Shown: positions 24,098 through 32,661 of the stretch, in pieces
How positions within the stretch are numbered: the first letter of the stretch is position 1
Layout of the letters: the number at the start of each line of letters is the position of its first letter
From: Clostridiales bacterium
GTDB lineage: Bacteria; Bacillota; Clostridia; Peptostreptococcales; Acidaminobacteraceae
Assembly: GCA_021107455.1 (NCBI GenBank)
Contig: JAIOSU010000027.1
Span: 1-35,248 of the forward strand
Reading direction: 5' to 3'
DNA: 35,248 nucleotides
Notes under the pieces: generated by a model
The model's input: only the letters and a program-made list of their open reading frames with translations
The model's database searches: none
Told to the model about the DNA's origin: nothing
Made by a program: the position numbers and the translations under genes

Positions 24098-24110
24098 TTG
24101 TAAAGTCATG

Positions 24111-24146
24111 ATGAACATAGCGCAACTAGCTGTGTTCATTATTGTT
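24111..24146 (+). terminator. Leader hairpin of the transglycosylase mRNA (attenuator-like)
   Basis: ATGAACATAGC (24111-24121) pairs with GCTGTGTTCAT (24129-24139) with one G-T pair around a 7-nt loop. TATTGTTTT follows. It starts only about 8 nt after the expected transcript start, so it may attenuate transcription or protect the 5' end. Confidence 0.5.
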
Positions 24147-24182
24147 TTAGAATATGAAGCTTAATTTTAGAAAGGTGATATC

Positions 24183-24932
24183 ATGAAAACAATGAATCAA
24201 ATTTTAGTTGCTTTGCTTGTGATCTTAGGATTAACTGTTGTGTTATTGGGAAGTAAAACATTACAAGCGGCAAATGAAATCCAAAGAGTTGAAATGGAAA
24301 AGACCGAACTTGAGGCAGAAGTTTCAACAAGAGAACTAGAGATCAATGCATTATCCATACAGGTTGAACAGGCACAAAAGGTACTTGAAGCACAAAAGCC
24401 AATCGTAGAGGAGTTTGAGAAGATTTCAAATTTTATTGATTTCGATGCTTTTGAATCCACTCAACTCGAAAAAGTAAAGAGCATCACTGAACAGACACCA
24501 CTGGATTATGAAAGTGCACTTGCCCTTGTCAAGTACGCCGACAAATACGATGTGCCATATTCATTGATTCTGTCCATAATTGAACTCGAAAGTAATTTTG
24601 ATCAAAATATTGTAGGGGCTGATCAGGACAGAGGCTATATGCAAATCATACCTGGAACTGAAAAATGGCTGGCGACTGAGTTTGGTGAGGAACTTGAACT
24701 TGAATATGATCCCACTCAGATTTTTGAGCCAGAATACAACCTTGCACTTGGAATAAAATATTTGGATCTCTTGATGGATTCCTATGGTGCCAATTACGAG
24801 CGTATTCTTTCTGAATATAATCGAGGTCCGAGTAATCTTGCAAAGTACTATGCGGCATATCAGACGTATTCAACCACGTATTCGAGAACCGTTTTATCCA
24901 AAGCAAACAAATATGTTGCACTTAACAATTAA
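24183..24932 (+). CDS. Membrane-anchored lytic transglycosylase (SLT domain)
   Basis: 249 residues. Residues 7-23 form an uncleaved-looking membrane anchor. About 31-80 is a coiled coil (EMEKTELEAEVSTRELEIN). The SLT goose-type lysozyme domain spans about 108-245. The catalytic glutamate is E136 in IELESNFDQN. GYMQIIPGT at 151-159 is the conserved GLMQ-type loop, and SEYNRGPSN is the later motif. Such enzymes cleave the glycan strands of peptidoglycan. The start follows AAAGGTGATATC. It has its own promoter, leader hairpin and terminator. Confidence 0.92.
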   Translation: MKTMNQILVALLVILGLTVVLLGSKTLQAANEIQRVEMEKTELEAEVSTRELEINALSIQVEQAQKVLEAQKPIVEEFEKISNFIDFDAFESTQLEKVKSITEQTPLDYESALALVKYADKYDVPYSLILSIIELESNFDQNIVGADQDRGYMQIIPGTEKWLATEFGEELELEYDPTQIFEPEYNLALGIKYLDLLMDSYGANYERILSEYNRGPSNLAKYYAAYQTYSTTYSRTVLSKANKYVALNN

Positions 24933-24945
24933 CAGAGCACCTGGG

Positions 24946-24975
24946 AGTCAGACAATTTGTCTGGCTCTTTCTCAT
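24946..24975 (+). terminator. Terminator after the transglycosylase gene
   Basis: GAGTCAGACA (24946-24955) pairs with TGTCTGGCTC (24959-24968) with one wobble around a 3-nt loop, then TTTCTC. Confidence 0.75.
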
Positions 24976-25031
24976 TTAATTTGATACAATAATTACGAAC
25001 ATACGTTCATAGTCCGGTAGTGAGGTACTCA

Positions 25032-27413
25032 ATGGCATATGAAAGCAAAATTTCAGTAAGAGGCTTGGTTGAATTTGTCTATCAATCCGGTGACCTTGAT
25101 TCCAGATTTCAAGGCAAAGGTAAAATGGCAGAGGGCATCAGAACTCACCAGAAAATTCAAAAATCTCAGGGAGACGGATACATAGCTGAAGTCCCTCTGT
25201 CCAAAAGTATATCATTAACTCCAGATGATGGTGATGACCCTATCACTTTGATCATAAGTGGTAGAGCTGATGGTATTCTTACGACTTCAGAAGGCGTCAC
25301 CGTGGATGAAATCAAAGGAACATCAGTGTTTCTTGAAAAGATAGAAGAGGATACATATCCAGTGCACTGGGCACAGGCAAAAATTTATGGTGCGATATAC
25401 TCGGAAAACGAATCTCTGAGTGAAATCACCATACAATTGACTTATGCCGACTTTGAATCCGGTGCAGTTAAAAGAATCAAGAGACTTTATTCAAGTGCAG
25501 ATTTAAATGAATTTATGATGGAAACAGTGAAGAGATACAAGAAATGGATTGTTTTTAAATCAAAATGGGTCAGTTCCAGAAATCAGAGTATAGAAAAGCT
25601 CACTTTTCCATTTGGATCATATCGTGCCGGCCAAAGAGCCCTAGCGGTTTCAGTATATAATGCCATAAGAGATGGGGAGCACCTTTTTGCTCAGGCTCCT
25701 ACTGGAATTGGCAAAACTATGTCCACTCTTTTTCCCACCATAAAAAGTATGGGCAGTCTCATGACTGACAAAATTTTTTATCTGTCAGCAAAGACTATTG
25801 CAAAAGGTGTAGCTGAGGATGCTGTAAAGCAGATGCGCACGACATCGGAAGGCAACCTTCACATCAAGCAATTGACGATTACAGCAAGAGATAAGGTTTG
25901 CATCAATGATGTTGTAGCTTGTTACCCGGAAAAATGTCCATACGCTAATGGACACTACGACAGAAATTTGGATGCTCTTTGGGATGCGCTCAATAATGAG
26001 GATGTTTTTAGCAGAGAGAGTGTTGTCTCTTATGCCCAGAAGCATCGTGTTTGCCCATATGAGTTTTCACTCGATTTGGCACTTTTTTCTGATGTAATCA
26101 TATGTGATTACAATTATGTTTTTGATCCAAGGGTTTATCTTAGACGTTTTTTTGATGTTCCAACCGAGGAATATGTTTTTCTCGTCGATGAGGCACACAA
26201 TCTTGTGGACAGATCAAGAACCATGTATTCTGCAGAACTCAGTCGTGACAAATTCACGAGTCTAAAGAAGAAATTGATTCCGAAAGACAAGAAGCTTGGG
26301 AATTCTTTGGAGGGAATCAACAAATTGCTACTTAATGCCAGGAAGAATTGCAACGAGTCAGGGATCTGGGTTTCGAGTGAAGGTATTGAAGAAGTTGCAA
26401 TGGGGCTCAAGAAAAGGGCACCACAGATTGAAAAATGGCTGACTGAAAATGCTGGTGCTGAATATTTTGAGCAGGTTCTAGAAGTGTACTTTGACATCTT
26501 AGGGTATTTGAGAATCAGTGAACTCTATGATGATGGGTATCTCACCTATATTACTGGCGGACATAAAAAAGAAATGTTGTACAAATTGTTTTGCATTCAT
26601 CCTGCGACCAAATTGAGAAGATTTTTGATGAATTCAAGGTCTGCAATTTTCTTTTCTGCGACTCTGTCGCCTATGCCGTATTATCGTGATTTGCTATGCA
26701 AAGATGAAGATATCAAATTGCTGGATTTACCATCGCCATTTGACCCGGATAACAGGCTTTTGCTTTATGCCAGTGATGTCTCGGTGAAATACAAGGACCG
26801 TGATAACTCTCTCAGCAAAATTTGTGGTTATATATACGAAATGGCTTCAGCCAAAACGGGAAATTATATGGTTTTTTTTCCATCATACCAATACATGGAC
26901 AATGCATTTATGCTATTCGAAGCGCTTCATGGAGAACGTTTTAATCTTGTCAGACAAACACGTGATCTAAGTGATTCGGATAAGGTGGATTTTTTGGGAG
27001 CTTTTGAAACCCACTTGACTGGTGCGAGCGGAACATCCATGATCAGTTTTGTGGTCATGGGAGGACATTTTTCTGAAGGTATAGACCTTCAGGGGGATTT
27101 GCTCATTGGTGCTATGGTGGTCGGTGTTGGTTTGCCCATGATTGCTTTTGAAAATAATCTCATCAAGGATTATTTTGACGATATATCTGGACATGGATTT
27201 GAATTCGCTTATCAGTTTCCGGGAATCAATAAAGTCATGCAAAGTGCGGGCCGGGTCATTAGAGGAAGTGACGATCGTGGTGTTGTCATTCTCGTCGACC
27301 AAAGGTATTCGACTGGACATTACAGAAGATTTTTCCCTAAGGATTGGGGAAAGACATTTACAAGTGAAGAGATTTTTAAGGGACAGTTGGAAACTTTTTG
27401 GAAGAATATATGA
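25032..27413 (+). CDS. PD-(D/E)XK nuclease fused to XPD/DinG-type iron-sulfur helicase
   Basis: 793 residues from ATG 25032 (GAGGT upstream; the frame is open from GTG 25020). Residues about 1-185 look like a RecB/Cas4-type nuclease: GRADGI (about 77), DEIKGT (about 92) and the QxxxY motif in HWAQAKIYG (about 113). The rest is a superfamily 2 DNA helicase: Walker A APTGIGKT (about 222), four-cysteine iron-sulfur region from KVCINDVVAC to VCPYEF (about 288-342), DEAH (about 386), SATLSP (about 542) and SAGRVIRG (about 737). It probably acts in DNA repair. It is monocistronic, between a terminator and inverted repeats. Confidence 0.92.
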   Translation: MAYESKISVRGLVEFVYQSGDLDSRFQGKGKMAEGIRTHQKIQKSQGDGYIAEVPLSKSISLTPDDGDDPITLIISGRADGILTTSEGVTVDEIKGTSVFLEKIEEDTYPVHWAQAKIYGAIYSENESLSEITIQLTYADFESGAVKRIKRLYSSADLNEFMMETVKRYKKWIVFKSKWVSSRNQSIEKLTFPFGSYRAGQRALAVSVYNAIRDGEHLFAQAPTGIGKTMSTLFPTIKSMGSLMTDKIFYLSAKTIAKGVAEDAVKQMRTTSEGNLHIKQLTITARDKVCINDVVACYPEKCPYANGHYDRNLDALWDALNNEDVFSRESVVSYAQKHRVCPYEFSLDLALFSDVIICDYNYVFDPRVYLRRFFDVPTEEYVFLVDEAHNLVDRSRTMYSAELSRDKFTSLKKKLIPKDKKLGNSLEGINKLLLNARKNCNESGIWVSSEGIEEVAMGLKKRAPQIEKWLTENAGAEYFEQVLEVYFDILGYLRISELYDDGYLTYITGGHKKEMLYKLFCIHPATKLRRFLMNSRSAIFFSATLSPMPYYRDLLCKDEDIKLLDLPSPFDPDNRLLLYASDVSVKYKDRDNSLSKICGYIYEMASAKTGNYMVFFPSYQYMDNAFMLFEALHGERFNLVRQTRDLSDSDKVDFLGAFETHLTGASGTSMISFVVMGGHFSEGIDLQGDLLIGAMVVGVGLPMIAFENNLIKDYFDDISGHGFEFAYQFPGINKVMQSAGRVIRGSDDRGVVILVDQRYSTGHYRRFFPKDWGKTFTSEEIFKGQLETFWKNI

Positions 27414-27442
27414 TTGCGAAGCAATCAAATATTCCGCGTAGG

Positions 27443-27463
27443 TAAGTTTCCGGCGGAAACTTA
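27443..27463. repeat. Perfect 9-bp hairpin after the helicase gene
   Basis: TAAGTTTCC (27443-27451), loop GGC, GGAAACTTA (27455-27463). It lies 30 bp after the helicase stop and is a possible 3' end structure; the T tract is weak. Confidence 0.5.
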
Positions 27464-27487
27464 TTAGCGCCTCAGTCGACATTTAGA

Positions 27488-27532
27488 GATGCTGCAGAGG
27501 AATGTATGTTGTCATCCCTCTCAGCACTCATC
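27488..27532. terminator. Imperfect inverted repeat between convergent helicase and pepV
   Basis: GATGCTGCAGAGGAATG (27488-27504) pairs imperfectly with the segment CATCCCTCTCAG...CATC (27513-27532). On the plus strand TTTCTACTTACT follows. It probably serves as terminator for one or both convergent genes. Confidence 0.5.
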
Positions 27533-27535
27533 TTT

Positions 27536-28921
27536 CTACTTACTAAGTTCATAAATAGCAGATGCAAAAATCTCAGTCATCTTGACGAAATCATCCAGCT
27601 GCATATATTCGTCCTTTTGGTGCATGGTGTCGTCCCTGCCTGGGAAAAGCGCCCCAAACGCAACAGCGTTGGGTATTGCACGTGCATAAGTGCCGCCTCC
27701 TATTGTTATAGGTTTGGCCTTCTCGTCACCGGTGTGTGATTTATAGACTTTCATTAGAGTCTCCACAAGGGGATGATTTGGTTTGAAGAAGAGTGGAGGC
27801 ACTCCATGCCACTCGGAAATTTCTATACCAGTACCTCTTACAGCAGAATCCACTGCAGCTTTAATTTTGGATTCTTTTTTTGTGATCGGGAATCTGACAT
27901 TAATGGTCATTTCTCCAAAATCTTCGTTGAGTTCAATAAGTCCAAGGTTCAACACTAGTGCATTGTAGGCGTCATCCATAGCAATGCCCATGGACTTTCC
28001 GTCGGTTTCCTTACCGATATTATTGGCGATAAATCTAATGAAACTGGACAAATCACCAATTTCAATGTCAATGAGGTTGAGGAACTCAACCAACAGTGCT
28101 ATAGCGTTCTTGCCTTTTTCTGGTGTACTGCCATGCGCGGAGACTCCGTGAGATTTCAAAAGAATGTAGTCATCATGTTTTTCATACTCAAGGACAGTTT
28201 CTCTAGAAGCATTGAACTTTTCTACGACATCTTCCAAATCATAAGGAGAGACGAGTTTTGCCTCTGCATAATCAGGGACCATATTCGGTGCATTGCCACC
28301 TTTCAAGCTCAAGACCTTTATGCCACCATCCGGAATCTTGTCTACAAATATTTTTTTAAGTTTGAATACAATGATGCCCATTTCACCATGTATGACCGGG
28401 AAATCCGCATCAGGACTAAAGGCCACTGATGGTTTTTCTTCGTTTTTGAGATAGTGCTTCATACAATTGCTACCGCTCTCCTCATCAGTTCCAAGGATGA
28501 GTCGGATTCTCTTTTTCGGTTCAAAGCCATAATCTTTAAGAGCCTTCATTGCGTAAAGTGAAGCAATCGCTGGACCTTTGTTATCCAAAGTGCCTCTTCC
28601 ATAGATCTTTCCACCTGCGATTTCACCCCCATATGGATCATGTGTCCATTGATCGCCCTCTGGTACGACATCAAGGTGACACAAAATACCGAGCATCTCT
28701 TTGCCTGTACCATATTCAATGTACCCGGCATATTGATCCACATTCTTAGTTTTGAATCCCAGCTGTTCGCCTAGTTTAAAGGCGAAGTCCAGTGTGACTT
28801 TGATTCCTTCGCCAAACGGAGCGTCCTCTTTGGGTTCCGACTTCACGCTTTTGAATTTCAACAGTTCCTGTAACGACTGAATCATTTCAGCTTCGTTTTT
28901 CTTGATCAATGTTTCGAACAT
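27536..28921 (-). CDS. pepV: M20-family dipeptidase PepV
   Basis: 461 residues, the PepV/Sapep length. Dinuclear-zinc metallopeptidase. Ligand motifs are CHLDVVPEGD (H82, D84), GRGTLDNKGP (D113), LGTDEESGS (E147/E148), SPDADFP and the late histidine in DDTMHQKDEY. PepV releases amino acids from dipeptides and carnosine-like substrates. The minus-strand ATG at 28921 has GGGGAGG upstream, lying inside the end of the upstream phospholipase-like gene (35-bp overlap), so the pair is one operon. Confidence 0.96.
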   Translation of the reverse strand: MFETLIKKNEAEMIQSLQELLKFKSVKSEPKEDAPFGEGIKVTLDFAFKLGEQLGFKTKNVDQYAGYIEYGTGKEMLGILCHLDVVPEGDQWTHDPYGGEIAGGKIYGRGTLDNKGPAIASLYAMKALKDYGFEPKKRIRLILGTDEESGSNCMKHYLKNEEKPSVAFSPDADFPVIHGEMGIIVFKLKKIFVDKIPDGGIKVLSLKGGNAPNMVPDYAEAKLVSPYDLEDVVEKFNASRETVLEYEKHDDYILLKSHGVSAHGSTPEKGKNAIALLVEFLNLIDIEIGDLSSFIRFIANNIGKETDGKSMGIAMDDAYNALVLNLGLIELNEDFGEMTINVRFPITKKESKIKAAVDSAVRGTGIEISEWHGVPPLFFKPNHPLVETLMKVYKSHTGDEKAKPITIGGGTYARAIPNAVAFGALFPGRDDTMHQKDEYMQLDDFVKMTEIFASAIYELSK

Positions 28922-29780
28922 ATAAATTAGCCTCCCCTAAATAGCTTTTATAAAAATATTCTTCAATAATGGAATCTAAACTGAATTGACTTGTATAAGC
29001 TTCGTCAATTTGTTTTAATACTATAGTAGAGATTTGGATCCCTTGCATATATGCTTCTCGAAATTCATCAAAATCATATGAATTATAATGGTCTTCTGAA
29101 AGTGATTTTGGATAGCTCAACATTTTAAGATCATATTTGAACAGTCTCGACAAGAGTGAAATAAAAGGAAGTTTTGAGATCGTGTCTTTCAACAAAATGT
29201 CCTGAATGATTTTCATATCCTTGGTTGCTTGGAGATAAAGTGGTCTGGGTAAATAACCAATTTGACACTCATTGAGGACAAGTTGCCAAAATGCTCCGAT
29301 CTCACCAGTCATAATCAATGGATCAAAACGCCAGTCGTTCATTGACATTTCATGAATTGGTTTTTGTTTATAATACCTAGTGACCATTGCATCTAGAACC
29401 AGCTCCACTTCCTTATGTGATTTAGAATCCGGACCCCATTTGCAAATTAAAGGATGACATGTAAAATCCAGTATATAATGTGTTATGTAGCCAGCGAAGT
29501 ATGCTTTTAGTGCTTGCGATGGATGAAGTCTTAGATATTCGAACATGATTTCGAAAGTTTTCCTAATTTCGGTGGTATGAAGATGATTTCCAATAAATTT
29601 GTAGTGTTTCATCTTATAAGGCCTAGGCTGGTTGATATAAAAGAAAAAGTCCGGACCCTGTGCACCAAAATAATAATAAGGTTCAAGGCTGCTATCCCAA
29701 ATGAAATAGGATGGATTCAGTTCCATGAATTTCGTTTTAATTTTTTCCGACGCGAGTTGATGGCTCCAAAAATCAGGCAT
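28887..29780 (-). CDS. Zinc-dependent phospholipase C-family protein
   Basis: 297 residues. MPDFWSHQLASEKI at the N-terminus, GAQGPDFFFY, FIGNHLHTTE and FAGYITHYILDFTCHPLI match the Zn_dep_PLPC family, with the His/Asp metal ligands in place. No signal peptide is seen, unlike the secreted bacterial toxins, so it is probably a cytoplasmic family member of unknown substrate. The start follows CGGAAGTGATTAA. Its last 35 bp overlap pepV in another frame. It is divergent from the methyltransferase gene at 29856. Confidence 0.88.
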   Translation of the reverse strand: MPDFWSHQLASEKIKTKFMELNPSYFIWDSSLEPYYYFGAQGPDFFFYINQPRPYKMKHYKFIGNHLHTTEIRKTFEIMFEYLRLHPSQALKAYFAGYITHYILDFTCHPLICKWGPDSKSHKEVELVLDAMVTRYYKQKPIHEMSMNDWRFDPLIMTGEIGAFWQLVLNECQIGYLPRPLYLQATKDMKIIQDILLKDTISKLPFISLLSRLFKYDLKMLSYPKSLSEDHYNSYDFDEFREAYMQGIQISTIVLKQIDEAYTSQFSLDSIIEEYFYKSYLGEANLYVRNIDQEKRS

Positions 29781-29855
29781 TTAATCACTTCCGTTTAAGA
29801 GTTTTATCAATTCCATTATACATTGAAGCGAGCAATTAATAAAGGAGGTCAAGGT

Positions 29856-31016
29856 ATGAATGAGAATCTGAAATCAATCGAAGATATGATTCGAAATGGG
29901 GATCTTATTTTCGCTGTTTTGAGCAATATAAGAAAAGGAGCACAAAAGACATATAACAAACTGGATATAAAGCCTGTTTTGATAAAGGGTTCCCAGCTTT
30001 ATCATGTGACTTATCAATACGAGAAGAAGGTGCTACATGACAACTTTGAGGCTACTGAACTCATTGATCTTCTGGATGAAGTTATGGGAAATTACTTCAA
30101 ACAAGGTGTCTTTTATGCGACAGATGGCGATTACCAATTGCTTTTCAATAAAAAAATGGAGGGCAAAATCATCACAAAACCACCATCGCGTTTCAAAGTC
30201 GAACAGGAACACAATCGAAAGAAGAACTATATCATTCCAGATGGTGAACCGTGTGATTTCATGACCCATCTAGGACTTATGGATTCTGACGGACGAGTGT
30301 TCAAAAAAAAGTATGACAAATTCAGACAGCTGAACAAATACCTTGAATTTGTTTCAGATAGCCTAGGAAGACTCGAAGATCTGGACGTTATTCGCATCAT
30401 TGATTTTGGATGCGGGAAAGCCTATCTCACTTTTGCGCTTTATTATTATCTGGTGAAACTTCAGAACCGAAACGTCGAAATTATCGGACTTGATCTAAAA
30501 GAAGATGTCATAAGGTTTTGTAATGATACGGCAAGTGCGCTCGGCTATGATGGTCTGACATTTGAACTAGGTGATATCAAAGATTATGAAACTGAGAAAA
30601 CAGTGGATATGGTTGTTTCGCTCCATGCTTGCGACACAGCGACTGATGAGGCTCTTATAAAATCCGTTGGTTGGGACGCAAAAATCATTTTTGCTGTACC
30701 ATGTTGTCAACATGAACTGTTCAAACAACTTGAAAATCCAGCAATGAATCCACTCCTCAGATATGGTGTGATCAAAGACAAACTGGCCACACTTGTTACG
30801 GATTCTCTTAGGGCGTCTGCACTCGAATGCGTGGGATATGATGTTCAAATGCTAGAGTTCATAGATATGGAACATACGCCCAAGAACGTTTTGATCAGAG
30901 CTTATAAAGCGGATAAAACTGAAGAAGCGATAATGAGGGCACAAAAGGAGTACCAACTTCTTAAGGCCACTTTTAAGGCGAAACCGAGCATCGATCGGTT
31001 GCTAATGATGAAATAA
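29856..31016 (+). CDS. Class I SAM-dependent methyltransferase (Methyltransf_32 type)
   Basis: 386 residues from ATG 29856, 4 nt after AAAGGAGGTC; an in-frame upstream ATG lacks a ribosome site. Residues 1-150 are an uncharacterised N-terminal domain. The Rossmann core starts at about 178: IIDFGCGKAYLTFALYYYL (motif I), IIGLDLKED (acidic loop), VSLHACDTATDEAL and the unusual VPCCQHE (about 281), which are hallmarks of the Methyltransf_32 family, related to eukaryotic METTL25/RRNAD1. Substrate is unknown; RNA is plausible. It is monocistronic. Confidence 0.88.
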   Translation: MNENLKSIEDMIRNGDLIFAVLSNIRKGAQKTYNKLDIKPVLIKGSQLYHVTYQYEKKVLHDNFEATELIDLLDEVMGNYFKQGVFYATDGDYQLLFNKKMEGKIITKPPSRFKVEQEHNRKKNYIIPDGEPCDFMTHLGLMDSDGRVFKKKYDKFRQLNKYLEFVSDSLGRLEDLDVIRIIDFGCGKAYLTFALYYYLVKLQNRNVEIIGLDLKEDVIRFCNDTASALGYDGLTFELGDIKDYETEKTVDMVVSLHACDTATDEALIKSVGWDAKIIFAVPCCQHELFKQLENPAMNPLLRYGVIKDKLATLVTDSLRASALECVGYDVQMLEFIDMEHTPKNVLIRAYKADKTEEAIMRAQKEYQLLKATFKAKPSIDRLLMMK

Positions 31017-31017
31017 T

Positions 31018-31051
31018 CGAATTATTTCTGTTAATTTTATAAAATAATTCG
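31018..31051 (+). terminator. AT-rich hairpin after the methyltransferase gene
   Basis: CGAATTATTT (31018-31027) pairs perfectly with AAATAATTCG (31042-31051); CACTTTTATTG follows. It is a weak terminator candidate. Confidence 0.45.
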
Positions 31052-31059
31052 CACTTTTA

Positions 31060-31088
31060 TTGACTTTGACCCTATGGTCTGTTAATAT
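31060..31088 (+). promoter_or_regulatory. Promoter of purA
   Basis: TTGACT (31060-31065), 17-bp spacer, TAATAT (31083-31088). The spacer holds the small inverted repeat GACC-CTAT-GGTC. Confidence 0.75.
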
Positions 31089-31109
31089 GACAGTGGATTT
31101 ATGCGTGTA

Positions 31110-31123
31110 ATTGCAGATGCAAT
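31110..31123 (+). repeat. Palindrome in the purA leader
   Basis: ATTGC (31110-31114), AGAT, GCAAT (31119-31123). It lies between promoter and ribosome site and is a possible operator or small RNA hairpin. It does not match the B. subtilis PurBox. Confidence 0.35.
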
Positions 31124-31136
31124 GATTTTATAGTGA

Positions 31137-32429
<1,293 letters not shown>

Positions 32430-32431
32430 AA

Positions 32432-32496
32432 GGGCAGGGAAGTGCAGGGAGAGCAGGTAAGGCAGGAAAACCTGGAAAACCTGGAAAACCTGGTGC
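32432..32496 (+). repeat. 9-nt G-rich minisatellite after the purA stop
   Basis: The tract begins GGGCAGGGAAGT. It continues as 9-nt units GCAGGGAGA, GCAGGTAAG, GCAGGAAAA, CCTGGAAAA (twice) and CCTGGTGCT. It starts 2 nt after the TAA of purA and ends before the terminator stem. GCAGGGAGAGCAGG (32444-32457) is exactly complementary to 32643-32656 in the opposite tract. Confidence 0.85.
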
Positions 32497-32513
32497 TTTA
32501 TTCAATAAAAATT

Positions 32514-32560
32514 AAAGGGTCAATGCATGTGATGTGCATTGACCCTTTTTATAATTTTTT
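32514..32560. terminator. Strong bidirectional terminator between purA and dnaI
   Basis: AAAGGGTCAATGCA (32514-32527) pairs perfectly with TGCATTGACCCTTT (32535-32548) around a 7-nt loop. T-rich tracts follow on the plus strand, and TTTAATTTTTATT on the minus strand. Confidence 0.92.
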
Positions 32561-32594
32561 TTTGATTTTTTAGGCCTTACGGTCTTAATCTTTT

Positions 32595-32660
32595 CCTGCA
32601 CTCCCTGCACTCCCTGCATTCCCTGCTTCTCCCTGCATTTCTCCTGCTCTCCCTGCCCTT
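32595..32660 (-). repeat. 9-nt G-rich minisatellite after the dnaI stop (inverted partner)
   Basis: On the minus strand it begins GGGCAGGGAGAGCAGG, 3 nt after the TGA of dnaI. It later contains GCAGGGAAT, GCAGGGAGT twice and GCAGGAAAA. Four GGG runs at 32603-32633 are separated by 7, 6 and 6 nt, meeting the standard G-quadruplex rule. Confidence 0.85.
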
Positions 32661-32661
32661 C

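Noticed and set aside
24101-24182. c-di-AMP (ydaO) riboswitch before the cell-wall hydrolase
   Set aside because: The leader is only about 80 nt and none of the ydaO core segments are present.
26967-27482. 171-codon minus-strand frame opposite the helicase C-terminus
   Set aside because: Overlaps conserved helicase motifs on the other strand; no ribosome site or recognised domain.
32432-32660. CRISPR array
   Set aside because: Repeat units are 9 nt and contiguous, without spacers or cas genes.
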